56,148 nucleotides of DNA from Xanthobacteraceae bacterium (GTDB taxonomy: Bacteria > Pseudomonadota > Alphaproteobacteria > Rhizobiales > Xanthobacteraceae). Below the pieces are notes generated by a model. That model was given only the letters and a program-made list of their open reading frames with translations. It ran no database searches and was not told the origin of the DNA. Below are positions 1 to 10,323 of the stretch, in pieces. Made by a program: the position numbers and the translations under genes. Every line of letters begins with the position of its first letter. Positions within the stretch are counted from its first letter, which is position 1. Location: assembly GCA_030038415.1 (NCBI GenBank), contig JASHOX010000096.1, positions 1 to 56,148 on the forward strand. The letters are read 5' to 3'.

Positions 1-1
1 C

Positions 2-148
2 GCCTATTGGCGTGGCGTGGAGGCCAAGATCGTCAGCGCGATCGGCGCCAAGGCGGCCGATCTGTTGCCGCAGTCGCAAGAGGTCATCACCAAGGTGATG
101 GCCGAGCCGCCCAAGGTGCCCACCGATAACGTCGAAGCGGCGCAGTAA
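2..148 (+). CDS. C-terminal end of an unidentified protein (5' truncated by window)
   Basis: An open frame runs in from the left edge and ends at TAA 146-148, giving 48 residues that start AYWRGVEAKIV and end VPTDNVEAAQ. The stretch is Ala/Lys/Glu-rich and probably helical, with a Pro-rich tail. Codon use is GC3-rich like the neighbours, which supports coding. No family can be assigned from so short a tail. The following gene is on the same strand 110 bases away. Confidence 0.5.
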   Translation, partial: AYWRGVEAKIVSAIGAKAADLLPQSQEVITKVMAEPPKVPTDNVEAAQ

Positions 149-258
149 CGTCGATTCCTGCCGTCGCGCGGAGCCCCGCGGCGGGTGCTTCGGCCCCGTT
201 CACCAACTCGCAACCCTTCCCCGCTAGCCTTCGCGCATCCTCGGGGGAGGGGCTTTCC

Positions 259-639
259 ATGGTCGCAATTGCGCGAAAGCTTGCGCTCGCGGCGGCGGGC
301 TTCGGTTTCCTGGCTGCCACAATCGGTGCCGCCGATGCGGCGGGCGCGCTTGCCGTCGGCGTCTGCGGCGCCTACGGCTACGGTTTCGATTACAGCAAAG
401 TGGCGGATGCCCGCGCGGCTGCGCTGAGCAAGTGCGCCGGCGGCCGTTGCAAAATCGTCGGCGTCATCCGCAAGGGCTGCGCGGCGATGGCGGTCGACGC
501 CAAAAATCCCTGCGGCTCCTATGGCTGGGCGCTCAATTCCCATCTCGGCAAGGCCGAGAACATCTCGATGCAGCGCTGCGCCCAGTTCGGCGGCCGCCAA
601 TGCATGGTGCGCGCCTGGGCCTGCGACGAGAAGGGCTAG
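259..639 (+). CDS. DUF4189 domain-containing secreted protein
   Basis: This 126-residue protein has a cleavable signal peptide at about residues 1-27, with a hydrophobic core ending AADA. It is followed by a small domain with eight Cys in the pattern of the DUF4189 family: alternating GxC, Ala-rich helices and NPCGSYGWA. The function of DUF4189 is unknown. The exported location and paired Cys suggest a disulfide-stabilised periplasmic protein. A GGGGAGGGG stretch about 6 bases upstream of the ATG is a good ribosome site. The gene converges on the bcsS-like gene only 7 bases beyond its stop. Confidence 0.8.
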   Translation: MVAIARKLALAAAGFGFLAATIGAADAAGALAVGVCGAYGYGFDYSKVADARAAALSKCAGGRCKIVGVIRKGCAAMAVDAKNPCGSYGWALNSHLGKAENISMQRCAQFGGRQCMVRAWACDEKG

Positions 640-646
640 ATCGCTT

Positions 647-1375
647 TCAATATTTCGCGCTGACGGAAAGCCGCAGATAGGGTCCGCTGCGGCGGTCGGT
701 ATCCATCGACCAGCCGGCGCCGGCCGACCATTCGCTTCCTCCGACATGCAAGGCGGTCAGATGCGCGCCGACTTCGAGCTGCCGGAAATTGGCGCACCAT
801 AGCATCGCTGTTTCCGGCCCGACGAACGCGGCATCGAAGAGGCGATAGCCGAGCGCGGTGCGCAAATATCCGGTGGGGCCGATCGAAACCAGCGAGCCGT
901 TCAGCGCGGCCATGATATTCGCCGTCGGCTGATACCAAACATCGGTCGCCGCTTGCGCGCCGACATAAAGGCCATGCAGCCGGCTGCCGGGGTCATAGGG
1001 CGAAAGCCGGTAGTCCTGCACCACCGGACCGGCGAACAGATTGACCGTGAGGGTGTCGCGCGCGAAGCGGAAGCCCGGCAGCGCCGCGCCGGACAGCATG
1101 GTGCCGTCGACGGTGCGCTGGAGCGCGCTTGAATTGTAGCTGTAGCGGCCGCCGTTCACGAGGAGCTTCAGCGTGAAGCCGTCAGCGTTAAATCCGGCGG
1201 GCGACCACAGCGTGCCGCCGTAAAGGAAGGCGCCGTAACGCCACAGATCGGTGCCACCAAACAGAAGAAACGAAGGGCTGTTGGGGGAAGCGGTTTCCGC
1301 TCGACCCACGCTAGTACACAAAACCATATCCGCGACGGCGACCGCCATCGCGATTACAACGCGCCACGCGCACAC
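647..1375 (-). CDS. bcsS: Cellulose biosynthesis protein BcsS-like outer-membrane protein
   Basis: The protein has 242 residues from a GTG start preceded by GGGGG; an ATG at 1348 is an alternative start. An N-terminal signal peptide ends near GRAETA. The rest alternates short amphipathic beta strands with Gly/Tyr/Trp-rich turns (FLLFGGTDLWRYGAFLYGG, GPYLRLSVSAKY), as in a small outer-membrane beta barrel. The pattern matches the BcsS family found near alphaproteobacterial cellulose synthase loci. No other bcs gene lies in this window, so it is either an orphan copy or the end of a locus outside. A link to exopolysaccharide export is inferred from the family only. Confidence 0.7.
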   Translation of the reverse strand: MCAWRVVIAMAVAVADMVLCTSVGRAETASPNSPSFLLFGGTDLWRYGAFLYGGTLWSPAGFNADGFTLKLLVNGGRYSYNSSALQRTVDGTMLSGAALPGFRFARDTLTVNLFAGPVVQDYRLSPYDPGSRLHGLYVGAQAATDVWYQPTANIMAALNGSLVSIGPTGYLRTALGYRLFDAAFVGPETAMLWCANFRQLEVGAHLTALHVGGSEWSAGAGWSMDTDRRSGPYLRLSVSAKY

Positions 1376-1646
1376 TGAGGGCCCCCAACAACCGACCCGC
1401 GAACAACCCTAGGTTATAGTCCTGGTGTATTTTGCCAAGATGGAAGCTGCTATTACGGTGCAATCAGCCTGTGGAAAAACCCTAGAGTTGAATGGTCTGG
1501 CAGCTAGCAGAGCGCCCGCTGCGGCGACAGCGCCAGCAATGCCCCATGACCGCCAGGCTTGAATCGCTTGGCCGATCTGCTCTGCAAGAATGCGATATGT
1601 CGCCCCGCATCCGTGGGATATACCTCCAACATTAGGGAATCGAACG

Positions 1647-2897
1647 ATGATGGTTTCAACGACAATACAATCGGGTGTGACTGGCGAGCGCTCCGCGGAA
1701 CTGTCGCGGCGGCGGCTCGCGATCGGCTTTATGAATTGGGCGCATGCGCTCGACCACTTCGTCATCCTGATCTATCCGACCGTGGTCATTGAGCTCGAAG
1801 TCGTCTACGGCCGCTCCTATTCGAGCTTGATCTGGCTCTCGACCGCGTCCTTTGTCGCCTTTGGGCTGTTCTCGCTGCCGGCTGGCTGGCTTGGCGATCG
1901 CTGGAGCCGGCGCAACTTGATGTTCGCCTTTTATCTCGGCTGCGGCGCGTCGCTGATTGCCGCGGCTCTGGCGCCGTCGCTCTACGTACTCGCCTTCGCG
2001 CTGTTTTCGCTCGGCGTGTTCGCCGCCATCTACCATCCGGTTGGCACCGCGCTGATCATCGAGAAGGCCACCCAGCGCGGCCGCACGCTGGCGTTCAACG
2101 GGGTCTGCGGCAATCTTGGCGTGTCGCTGGCGGCCGGGATCACGGCGACGCTGACGGCGGCCTTGTCGTGGCGCGGCGCCTTTCTCATTCCCGGCGTGAT
2201 CTGCCTCGCAACCGGCGCAATTTACCTGTGGCTCGTTCCGGAGGAGAAAGAAGGCCATGCTGCCGCGCGCTCGAAGGCGCCCGATGTCGCATTGTCGCCG
2301 GTCCTCGCCGCGACGATTTTCGGACTTTTCGTCGTGGTCGCATTGAGCGCGGGTCTCGTTTTCAACACCATTTCGGTGTCGTTACCGAAGATCGTCGACG
2401 AGCGCGTCGGCAACGACATCTCGCTGGTTGCGGTCGGCGGCCTGACCACGGCTGTGTTCCTGTGCGGCGCGCTCGCCCAAATCACCGTCGGCCGGCTGGT
2501 GGAGCGCTTTCCGCTGCATGTCTTGTTTGCAGCCCTTGCGATCATGCAGTTCGGCGGCGTGGTGTGGGCGGCCTATGCCAGCGGCGTAACATTATTGTTT
2601 GCGCTGGCCTTCACCATGGCGGCGATCTACGGCCAGATCACCGTGAACGATCTTGTCATCGCCCGCTATACGGCGGATGCTTGGCGCGGCCGCGTCTATG
2701 CGGTGCGCTATTTCCTGACCTTCATGGTCTCCGGCGTCGCGGTGTCGATGATCGCGGTGCTCTACGGCCGCGGCGGCTTCGGCCTTGTGCTCGGCGCCAC
2801 CGCGGTCATCGCGCTCGGCTTCCTGATCGCCGTGCTGGCGATCGCGTTGATCGGCAACGGCGTGGAAAAAGCGCGCCTGCCGCAGCCGGCGGAATAA
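1647..2897 (+). CDS. Major facilitator superfamily transporter (fosmidomycin-resistance-like)
   Basis: From the ATG at 1647, with AGGGA 8 bases upstream, the product is 416 residues. An ATG at 1650 is equivalent, and the upstream ATG at 1590 lacks a ribosome site. About twelve membrane segments are visible in two halves joined by a charged loop near residues 195-210. The first half has the MFS loop signature GWLGDRWSRRN and the YHPVGTALI segment typical of fosmidomycin-resistance-type exporters. It should export or import a small molecule driven by protons at the inner membrane. The substrate cannot be told. It converges on the HdeD-like gene, with a palindrome between the two. Confidence 0.85.
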   Translation: MMVSTTIQSGVTGERSAELSRRRLAIGFMNWAHALDHFVILIYPTVVIELEVVYGRSYSSLIWLSTASFVAFGLFSLPAGWLGDRWSRRNLMFAFYLGCGASLIAAALAPSLYVLAFALFSLGVFAAIYHPVGTALIIEKATQRGRTLAFNGVCGNLGVSLAAGITATLTAALSWRGAFLIPGVICLATGAIYLWLVPEEKEGHAAARSKAPDVALSPVLAATIFGLFVVVALSAGLVFNTISVSLPKIVDERVGNDISLVAVGGLTTAVFLCGALAQITVGRLVERFPLHVLFAALAIMQFGGVVWAAYASGVTLLFALAFTMAAIYGQITVNDLVIARYTADAWRGRVYAVRYFLTFMVSGVAVSMIAVLYGRGGFGLVLGATAVIALGFLIAVLAIALIGNGVEKARLPQPAE

Positions 2898-2914
2898 ATT
2901 TCCAGCAATATGCC

Positions 2915-2943
2915 ATAGGCACGGGTTTCAAACCCGCGCCTAT
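2915..2943. terminator. Palindrome between convergent genes, possible bidirectional terminator or REP-like unit
   Basis: Two 14-base arms (ATAGGCACGGGTTT and AAACCCGCGCCTAT) match at 13 of 14 positions around one central base. The palindrome lies between the convergent MFS and HdeD-like genes. There is no long T run, so termination is inferred from position. A related half-site, TTTGAAACCCGCCCTAGG, overlaps the stop of the DUF72 gene near 3823-3840, so this may be a dispersed repeat. Confidence 0.45.
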
Positions 2944-2954
2944 GAATTCCACGA

Positions 2955-3539
2955 TCAAGGCGTCGGGCTGCGCGCCGCCAGCGCCATGCCGATCATCGCG
3001 GTGCCGCCGAACAGCATATTGATGCCGACGAGGAGCCCGAGCGCCCAGGCCGCCGTGCCGGGCAGTCCGGCGAAGATGATGCCGGCGAGAATGAGATCGA
3101 CGATGCCCGACGCCAGCATCCAGCCCCAGCGGCCGGAGAGTTGGGCGCGATGCTCGAAGGCGTACATCAGCGTGGCGATGCCTTCGACGACAAAGAAGGC
3201 GATCAGCACCAGCGTCAGCGACAGCGTGCCGCTAATCGGCCAAAGGATAAGGATCACGCCGGCCGCCAGCGCGATGACAGCGGACAACAGTGCCCACCAG
3301 AAGCCGGGCGCGCTGCGCATCCAGAATGTCGTCACCAGGCCGACGCCGCCGGAGATCAGAAACAGCCAGCCGATGACCAGCGTAAACGCCAGCGTCGCGA
3401 CGACGGGCAGAACGATCGCCGCGAAGCCGAGCAGCACAAGCACAATGCCCTCGAACAGGAACAGACCCCAATGGGCGTGGATTGTGCTTACGACTTCGCG
3501 TCTGAATTCTTCGCTGCTGGTCGGTTGATTCAAGGTCAT
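2955..3539 (-). CDS. HdeD-family membrane protein
   Basis: The ATG at 3539 is chosen because AAGGAGA sits 6 bases before it; the longer frame upstream has no such site. The product has 194 residues and about six hydrophobic helices in three hairpins. Glycine and small residues line the helices (GIVLVLLGFAAIVLP, ILWPISGTLSLTLVLIAFF), the DUF308/HdeD pattern. Enterobacterial HdeD is linked to acid resistance. In alphaproteobacteria the family is widespread and its role is not established. A repeat element shared with the DUF72 gene lies about 170 bases upstream. Confidence 0.8.
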   Translation of the reverse strand: MTLNQPTSSEEFRREVVSTIHAHWGLFLFEGIVLVLLGFAAIVLPVVATLAFTLVIGWLFLISGGVGLVTTFWMRSAPGFWWALLSAVIALAAGVILILWPISGTLSLTLVLIAFFVVEGIATLMYAFEHRAQLSGRWGWMLASGIVDLILAGIIFAGLPGTAAWALGLLVGINMLFGGTAMIGMALAARSPTP

Positions 3540-3711
3540 AATCGTCTCCTTCAAAATTGGCCGCCGTCCGAAAATGGCTTGCGGCGCTCGGGTCAGTAAC
3601 GCGCGGAAACGAGTTTGGCCCCATAGTGTCGCACAAAAGCGACCCTTGCATAATGACCTTCGGGCACCTATGTAGCGATTGTGATGTTGAGCCTTCGGGT
3701 TCCATCGCAGG

Positions 3712-3776
3712 ACGGCCACTGTTGCGATTTGGGCGACGCCGGATGTACGCGCGCCCCGTTCGGAACATGTGGCCGT
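3712..3776. repeat. Copy A of a short repeat with 8-base terminal inverted repeats
   Basis: The 65-base unit begins ACGGCCAC and ends GTGGCCGT, a perfect 8-base inverted pair. A 25-base core at 3732-3756 matches the core of a second unit at 4745-4769 at 24 of 25 positions. Both units lie upstream of minus-strand genes. The unit could form a hairpin in RNA. Its function is unknown. Confidence 0.6.
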
Positions 3777-3835
3777 TAGCATTTTTAGCCGAAATTATCC
3801 GATCCGCCCGGACGCCGACGGATTTGAAACCCGCC

Positions 3836-4657
3836 CTAGGCGCTCAATCGCTCTATCAAAGCCATGGCGCCTGCGGGCGCACGGACTTTGCCTTCATGGA
3901 TGACGTAGGCAAACACGTCACGCGGCGCGGCCTTGGATTTTGCTGCCGCACCGACGCGCGGTAAGTCGGCCGGTTCCTCGCCCTGCGCCCAGGTTCGCAG
4001 CCGGTCCGCCCAGGCGTCGATATCCTTCGGTGGATAGGCCGTCGCTATCGTGTCTTTGCCGCGCTGCAGGCGGGCATAGATGAAACCGCCGGTGAGATCG
4101 GCAATGTTCGGATATTTGGCGTGGTCGGTGAATACGACCGGCATGTCGAACTGCCGCATGAGCGCAACGAATTTCGGCGTACGGAAGCTGTCGTGGCGGA
4201 CCTCGATGACGTGGCGCAACGCACGCCCGTCGAATTTCTGCGGTAGCAGTTCCAGGAAGCCGCCGAAATCGGCGGCATCAAATTTTTTCGTCGGCGCGAA
4301 TTGCCAGAGCAGGGGACCGAGACGGTCGCCGAGCTCGGTCACGCCGGAATCGAGAAAGCGCTTGATGGGTTCACCGGCCTCCTTGAGTATCCGCCGATTG
4401 ACCGCAAAGCGCGGACCCTTGAGCGCGAATACGAAGTCTGCCGGCGCCTCGCTCGCCCATTTGCGAAACGTCGCCGGGTTCTGCGTGCGGTAAAACGTGC
4501 CGTTGACTTCGATCGAGGTCAGCCGCTCGGCTGCATAGGCCAGCTCCTTCGCGTGCGGCAGGCCTTTCGGATAAAACACACCGCGCCACGGCGCGAAGGT
4601 CCAGCCGCCGATGCCGATGTAGATTTTGCCGCTTTTCGGCGTTGCGTTCGGAGTCAT
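3836..4657 (-). CDS. DUF72 domain-containing protein (YecE family)
   Basis: The 273-residue protein has the TIM-barrel-like DUF72 fold. Residues 11-28 read IYIGIGGWTFAPWRGVFY, followed by EVNGTFYRTQNPATFRKWASEAP, FALKGPR, LGPLLWQF, HVIEVRHDSF and VFTDHAKYP, all conserved blocks of the family. The molecular function of DUF72 is not known; members resemble sugar-isomerase or endonuclease IV barrels. The length is normal for the family. It is a single gene between the cyclase and the HdeD-like gene, on the same strand as both but with separating gaps of 168 and 296 bases. Confidence 0.88.
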   Translation of the reverse strand: MTPNATPKSGKIYIGIGGWTFAPWRGVFYPKGLPHAKELAYAAERLTSIEVNGTFYRTQNPATFRKWASEAPADFVFALKGPRFAVNRRILKEAGEPIKRFLDSGVTELGDRLGPLLWQFAPTKKFDAADFGGFLELLPQKFDGRALRHVIEVRHDSFRTPKFVALMRQFDMPVVFTDHAKYPNIADLTGGFIYARLQRGKDTIATAYPPKDIDAWADRLRTWAQGEEPADLPRVGAAAKSKAAPRDVFAYVIHEGKVRAPAGAMALIERLSA

Positions 4658-4732
4658 GGGACTGTCACCAAGGAATGATATGTTTCAAATGCTTAGGCGA
4701 TGATGCTTGTTGTTTAGTTCATCATTGCCGCA

Positions 4733-4781
4733 ACGGCCACTGTAGGCGACGCCGGATGAACGCGCGCCCACACGTGGTCGT
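4733..4781. repeat. Copy B of the short repeat, upstream of the DUF72 gene
   Basis: The unit begins ACGGCCAC and ends GTGGTCGT, an inverted pair with one mismatch. It contains the same core, GGCGACGCCGGATG then ACGCGCGCCC, as copy A at 3712-3776, but has lost about 16 bases of the spacer on the left of the core. It sits 76 bases upstream of the DUF72 start. Confidence 0.55.
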
Positions 4782-4825
4782 TTTCATTTCCGGCCGTTCA
4801 TGTCGTGAAGCCTGTCCGGCCTCTG

Positions 4826-6061
4826 TCATCCATCGGGATCGAGGGTGAACAATTCCTGCGCGTGAGTGACGCCACGCAGGGCGTAGCGTCCGACCGAAAC
4901 GACACGCTGTTTGAGGTTGCCGACTTCGGCGAATGCCGCCGACATCAGAACCGGTTGATCCAAAGAGCGGCACATCGCCGCGATCCGACTTGCTTCGTTC
5001 ACAGCCGGGCCGATGACGGTGAAGTCCAGCCGTTCACGGCTGCCGACATTGCCGAAGAAGACTTCGCCGACATGCAGTCCGAGATACATGTCGGTGATGG
5101 GCTTACCGGCTTGCGCGCGCCGCTTTTTCAATTCGGCGACACCCTGGCGTGCCGCGATGGTTGCGGAAAGCGCCATGTCGCAGGCCGCCGCGCGGTCGGC
5201 GCCGGTGAAGATGGCGAGCGTGCCATCGCCGATCAGCTTGAGCACATCGCCGCCGTGCTTTTCGATGGCCGACACGATCACGTCGAAATAGTCGCTGAGC
5301 AGCGGGATGACCTGTTTCGGCGTCGTGTCGGTAATGCGGGTGAAGCCGCGTAGATCGCTGAACCAGACAACGGCATCGATGCGCTCGGCAACACCGCGGA
5401 CGATCCTTCCGGACAGCACGCGGTGGCCGGCATCGCGGCCGAGATAGGTTTCCAGGAGCGTTTCGGTCATACGGGCGAGCGATATCGCTTTGATGGCGAG
5501 CGCGAGGTATGGCACGACGCTCTCAAGGGCTTCGATATGCGCGTCGGTGAAGCCGTCCGGCGCCCGCGTCGCCCATGATGAATAGACGCCATCCATTTCG
5601 CCGATGACTCCATCGGCGGCAAAGCGGGTGATGATCGCCACATAATCGGTCATGCCGGCCGCCAGGAGTTCCGGCAGCAGCACGAATTCATCCACGGTCG
5701 CGGCGGTGACGCGTCGGCGCAACATCAACTCGCCGGTTTGCAGCATTTTGTAGAACGGGCTCAGCCGCCAGCGTTCGGCGGCCACGGCGTCGAGCGGGTA
5801 GGAACCGGATGGCGCCAGCGGGTCGAGGCTGGTGCGGCCATAGTCCATCAAGGGTGCTTCGCTCGGGTCATGTCCCCAACGGAACAGGCGCCCTTCGTGG
5901 ACGGGATGCAGTGTGTCGATGAACACCTGCGCGCGGGCGAGGGGAAGGCCTGCGGCGACGCAGCGGTCACAGAATCCGGAGACGATGTCGGGCTCGGGGG
6001 TCCCGGCCAAGCCGGCCTGCGTCAACCATTCCGGCAATGCGGCGTAGAGAGCTCGATTCAT
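4826..6061 (-). CDS. Class III adenylate cyclase with GAF-like N-terminal region
   Basis: The 411-residue protein makes cAMP from ATP if active. The C-terminal catalytic domain (about residues 220-405) has both metal-binding Asp (WFSDLRGFT and LIGDGTLAIF), the adenine-selecting Lys in DVLKLIGDG and Asp in RLDFTVIGP, and the Asn/Arg pair of the transition state in GPAVNEASRI. All catalytic positions are present, so activity is expected. The N-terminal half (residues 1-215) resembles the sensory region common in rhizobial cyclases of this type; its ligand is unknown. There is no signal peptide or membrane helix, so it is cytoplasmic. It is divergent from the BKACE gene. Confidence 0.88.
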   Translation of the reverse strand: MNRALYAALPEWLTQAGLAGTPEPDIVSGFCDRCVAAGLPLARAQVFIDTLHPVHEGRLFRWGHDPSEAPLMDYGRTSLDPLAPSGSYPLDAVAAERWRLSPFYKMLQTGELMLRRRVTAATVDEFVLLPELLAAGMTDYVAIITRFAADGVIGEMDGVYSSWATRAPDGFTDAHIEALESVVPYLALAIKAISLARMTETLLETYLGRDAGHRVLSGRIVRGVAERIDAVVWFSDLRGFTRITDTTPKQVIPLLSDYFDVIVSAIEKHGGDVLKLIGDGTLAIFTGADRAAACDMALSATIAARQGVAELKKRRAQAGKPITDMYLGLHVGEVFFGNVGSRERLDFTVIGPAVNEASRIAAMCRSLDQPVLMSAAFAEVGNLKQRVVSVGRYALRGVTHAQELFTLDPDG

Positions 6062-6245
6062 ATGGAGTCGGGAAGCTGTTGCCGACCAGCGCGCCTATTA
6101 GATAGGGCCGATTTCATTTTCTGCGAGGCTCTCAGCGCAGCGCGTTTGGCGCGACAGCGCGGGACGGCCCGGCTATAACACAAGAGGTTTCGGTGCCGCG
6201 GCCGCGAAAGAATCCGCAGACATAACCGAACATTGGGGGAGGATC

Positions 6246-7133
6246 ATGCAGCGCAAAGTCATCATCTCATGCGCGGTCACCGGCTCGGCCGATACGCCCG
6301 GCCGCAATCCGGCGGTGCCGGTGACGCCGGAACAGATCGCCAATTCGGCGCTCGATGCCGCCAAGGCCGGCGCCGCGATCGTGCACATCCACGTCCGCGA
6401 TCCGAACACCACCAAGCCGAGCATGGAAACCGCGCATTATCGCGAGGTGATGGAGCGCGTCAGGGCGCGCAATGGCGACGTGCTGATCAACCTGACCACC
6501 GGCCCGGGCGCGCGCTTCACGCATGACGAAAACGACCCTTCAAAGCCGGGTCCCGGCAGTTCGCTGAAGTCCCCCGAAGATCGCGTGCGCCACGTGGTCG
6601 AGCTCAAGCCCGACATTTGCAGCCTCGATATGGGCAGTCTCAATATGGGCGACCGCGTCTTCGTCAACACGCCCTCCCATCTGCAGGCGATGGCGGAGGC
6701 GATCAAGAGCGCCGGTGTGATGCCCGAGCTTGAAGTATTCGAGACCGGCCATCTCCTTCTCGCCAAGCGTTTTCTCGAGCAGGGCTACGTCAGGCCGCCC
6801 GGCATGTTCCAGATCTGCTTGGGCATCTCCTGGGGCCAGCCGGCGACGCCGGAGGCCATGACCTATATGCGCAATCTGTTGCCGCCGCAGTCGCCGTGGT
6901 TTGCCTTCGGCATTTCGCTGCATCAGTTTCCCATGGTGGCGCAGACCGTGCTGCTCGGCGGCCATCCGCGCGTCGGCCTCGAAGACAATCTCTACCTGGA
7001 AAGAGGCAAGCTCGCGCCGAGCAATGCGGCGCTGGTCGAGAAAGCGGCGAAGATCATTGAGATATTGGGCGACCATGTTGCCACGCCTGGAGAGGCGCGG
7101 CAGATTCTCGGGCTCGCTCCGACCAACGCCTGA
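6246..7133 (+). CDS. BKACE-family beta-keto acid cleavage enzyme (DUF849)
   Basis: The 295-residue TIM-barrel protein belongs to the BKACE family, typified by 3-keto-5-aminohexanoate cleavage enzyme (Kce). Members condense a beta-keto acid with acetyl-CoA and release acetoacetate plus a new acyl-CoA. The zinc-binding HxH is seen as VHIHVRDP (His47, His49); INLTTGPG and GISWGQPATPEAM are other conserved blocks. GGGGGAGG precedes the ATG. The oxidoreductase gene follows after 42 bases on the same strand, so the two probably form a catabolic operon. The true keto acid cannot be deduced. Confidence 0.88.
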   Translation: MQRKVIISCAVTGSADTPGRNPAVPVTPEQIANSALDAAKAGAAIVHIHVRDPNTTKPSMETAHYREVMERVRARNGDVLINLTTGPGARFTHDENDPSKPGPGSSLKSPEDRVRHVVELKPDICSLDMGSLNMGDRVFVNTPSHLQAMAEAIKSAGVMPELEVFETGHLLLAKRFLEQGYVRPPGMFQICLGISWGQPATPEAMTYMRNLLPPQSPWFAFGISLHQFPMVAQTVLLGGHPRVGLEDNLYLERGKLAPSNAALVEKAAKIIEILGDHVATPGEARQILGLAPTNA

Positions 7134-7175
7134 TTCCCCGCGCCGTCCGCATTCAACAAAGCAAGAAGAGTTCCC

Positions 7176-8171
7176 ATGCCCATTCGCGTCGCCGCTATTG
7201 GAGTGAGCCACTGGCACGCGCTCAACGATGCCGCCTATCTGCGCCACCTTTGCGCCATGAAGGACGTCGAGTTGGTCGGTCTGCAGGATTCTGACACAGT
7301 TCTCGTCGCCAAGCGGGCCGCCGAGGTCGGTAACCCGCCGGTCTTCACCGATTACCACGAGATGCTAAAGACGCTGCGACCCGATTTCGTCGTCGCGCTG
7401 GGACGGCACAGCCAGATGGCGAGGATCGCTCACGATCTCATCGACGCCGGCTATCCGTTCCTGATGGAAAAGCCGATGGGCTTGAACGCCAAGGAAGTCG
7501 ATCCCATTGCCGAAAAGGCAGCGCGCAAAAATGCCTTCGTCGCCGTCCCGCTGGCGCAACGCTACGCTCCCTTCGCCGCGCGTGCCCGCGAACTCCTCGC
7601 CGCAAAAGCCTTCGGCCCGCTGTCGCACATTTACGTTCGCATCAACCGCCCGGCGCCGCCACGTTACGCGGCCTGGGACTGCCCATGGATGCTCGATCCG
7701 GCGGAGGCCGGCGGCGGCGCCCTGCGCAATCTCGGCCCCCACGGCCTCGACATGTTTTGGCATCTGACCGGAGAGGACGCTAAAGTTACCGGCGCGCAAT
7801 TGAGCTCCCGCGCCCACGGCAACGCTGTCGAAGACTACGCCTCGGTACTGTTACGCTCGGCGAGCGGCATCCTCGGCACCGTCGAGGTTGGCAATACCTT
7901 TCCCCGCGACGGCACCGATGGCGAGTGGAAGCTCGCCGGGCGCGACGCCATCCTCACCATGAAAGACGGCGTCGTGAAGCTCGCGACCAAAGACGGTGAC
8001 AAGGTCCTGCCCGGCGCGGATCTCACTGCGCCCTATTTTGCCGCGGTGCGCGACGCGCTCGACCATTGGCAGGCCGGCAAGGCGCCGTCGATTTCCGTGC
8101 ACGACTGCGCCCGCTTGGTGCGGTTGATCGATCAGGCTTACGCATTGGGGAAAATGGAACCGTCATCCTGA
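7176..8171 (+). CDS. Gfo/Idh/MocA family oxidoreductase
   Basis: The 331-residue protein has an N-terminal Rossmann domain (residues 1-125) with a divergent dinucleotide loop (AAIGVSHWHA rather than GxGxxG). The catalytic-site EKPMG at about residue 94 is conserved, and a C-terminal alpha/beta substrate domain ends in the typical SISVHDCARLVRLIDQAYAL. It should oxidise or reduce a sugar-like or polyol substrate with NAD(P). It probably shares an operon with the BKACE gene. Its stop codon lies inside a palindromic repeat (8162-8259), so the last residues may have been altered by insertion of that repeat. Confidence 0.85.
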   Translation: MPIRVAAIGVSHWHALNDAAYLRHLCAMKDVELVGLQDSDTVLVAKRAAEVGNPPVFTDYHEMLKTLRPDFVVALGRHSQMARIAHDLIDAGYPFLMEKPMGLNAKEVDPIAEKAARKNAFVAVPLAQRYAPFAARARELLAAKAFGPLSHIYVRINRPAPPRYAAWDCPWMLDPAEAGGGALRNLGPHGLDMFWHLTGEDAKVTGAQLSSRAHGNAVEDYASVLLRSASGILGTVEVGNTFPRDGTDGEWKLAGRDAILTMKDGVVKLATKDGDKVLPGADLTAPYFAAVRDALDHWQAGKAPSISVHDCARLVRLIDQAYALGKMEPSS

Positions 8172-8259
8172 GGTGGCCGCGAAGCGGTCCTCGAAGGATG
8201 CACCGAAGCGCCCTAGCCGTCGCCCTTCGAGGCTCGCTTCGCTCGCGCCTCAGGGTGAC
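8162..8259. repeat. 98-base palindromic repeat overlapping the end of the oxidoreductase gene
   Basis: The ends GTCATCCTGAGG and CCTCAGGGTGAC are inverted copies at 11 of 12 positions. Internally the unit holds two imperfect hairpins containing GCGAAGCGG and CTCGCTTCGCTCGCG. Units starting CGTCATCCTGAGG are common intergenic repeats in Bradyrhizobium-like genomes. The TGA at 8169-8171 that ends the upstream gene is part of the repeat end. Confidence 0.65.
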
Positions 8260-8271
8260 AGAAAACAGCAA

Positions 8272-8297
8272 AAGGCCCGGGATTGCTCCCGGGCCTT
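8272..8297 (-). terminator. Intrinsic terminator of groESL
   Basis: A perfect 11-base stem (AAGGCCCGGGA/TCCCGGGCCTT) with a TTGC loop (GCAA on the minus strand) lies 30 bases past the groEL stop. On the minus strand it is followed by TTGCTGTTTTC, a weak T-rich tail. Confidence 0.8.
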
Positions 8298-8326
8298 CGC
8301 ATTTCCACGTCGCCTGACGTGTGGAC

Positions 8327-9967
<1,641 letters not shown>

Positions 9968-10008
9968 TCACTCCGTTTGATCTGGTTGAATCAAAAAGCC
10001 GCGTTATG

Positions 10009-10323
10009 TTACGCGGCCTTCTTGCGGGCGACGGTCTCGTCGAGCACGCCCATGATGTCGGATTCCTTCATGATCAACAGCTCCTGGCCGTCGATCTTGA
10101 CCTCGGTGCCCGACCATTTGCCGAACAGCACGCGGTCGCCGACCTTCACATCGATCGGGATCAGCTTGCCGGCCTCGTCGCGGCCACCCGGGCCGACGGC
10201 GATGACCTCGCCCTGCGACGGCTTTTCCTTGGCGGTGTCGGGGATGATGATGCCGCCGGCAGACTTCTCCTCGGCATCGATGCGCTTGACGACGACGCGG
10301 TCGTGAAGCGGACGAAACTTCAT
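10009..10323 (-). CDS. groES: 10-kDa co-chaperonin GroES
   Basis: The 104-residue protein starts [15 protein letters not shown] and contains the mobile loop ([18 protein letters not shown]) and dome segment typical of GroES. It caps the GroEL ring. AGGAGG sits 5 bases before the ATG, a very strong ribosome site. It is the first gene of the groES-groEL operon, with a leader of about 150 bases that holds a CIRCE-like site. Confidence 0.98.
   Translation of the reverse strand: MKFRPLHDRVVVKRIDAEEKSAGGIIIPDTAKEKPSQGEVIAVGPGGRDEAGKLIPIDVKVGDRVLFGKWSGTEVKIDGQELLIMKESDIMGVLDETVARKKAA

Noticed and set aside
3540..3710. EcfG-type stress promoter (GGAAC-N17-CGTT) upstream of the HdeD-like gene
   Set aside because: A GGAAC is present on the minus strand but no CGTT is found at the right distance.
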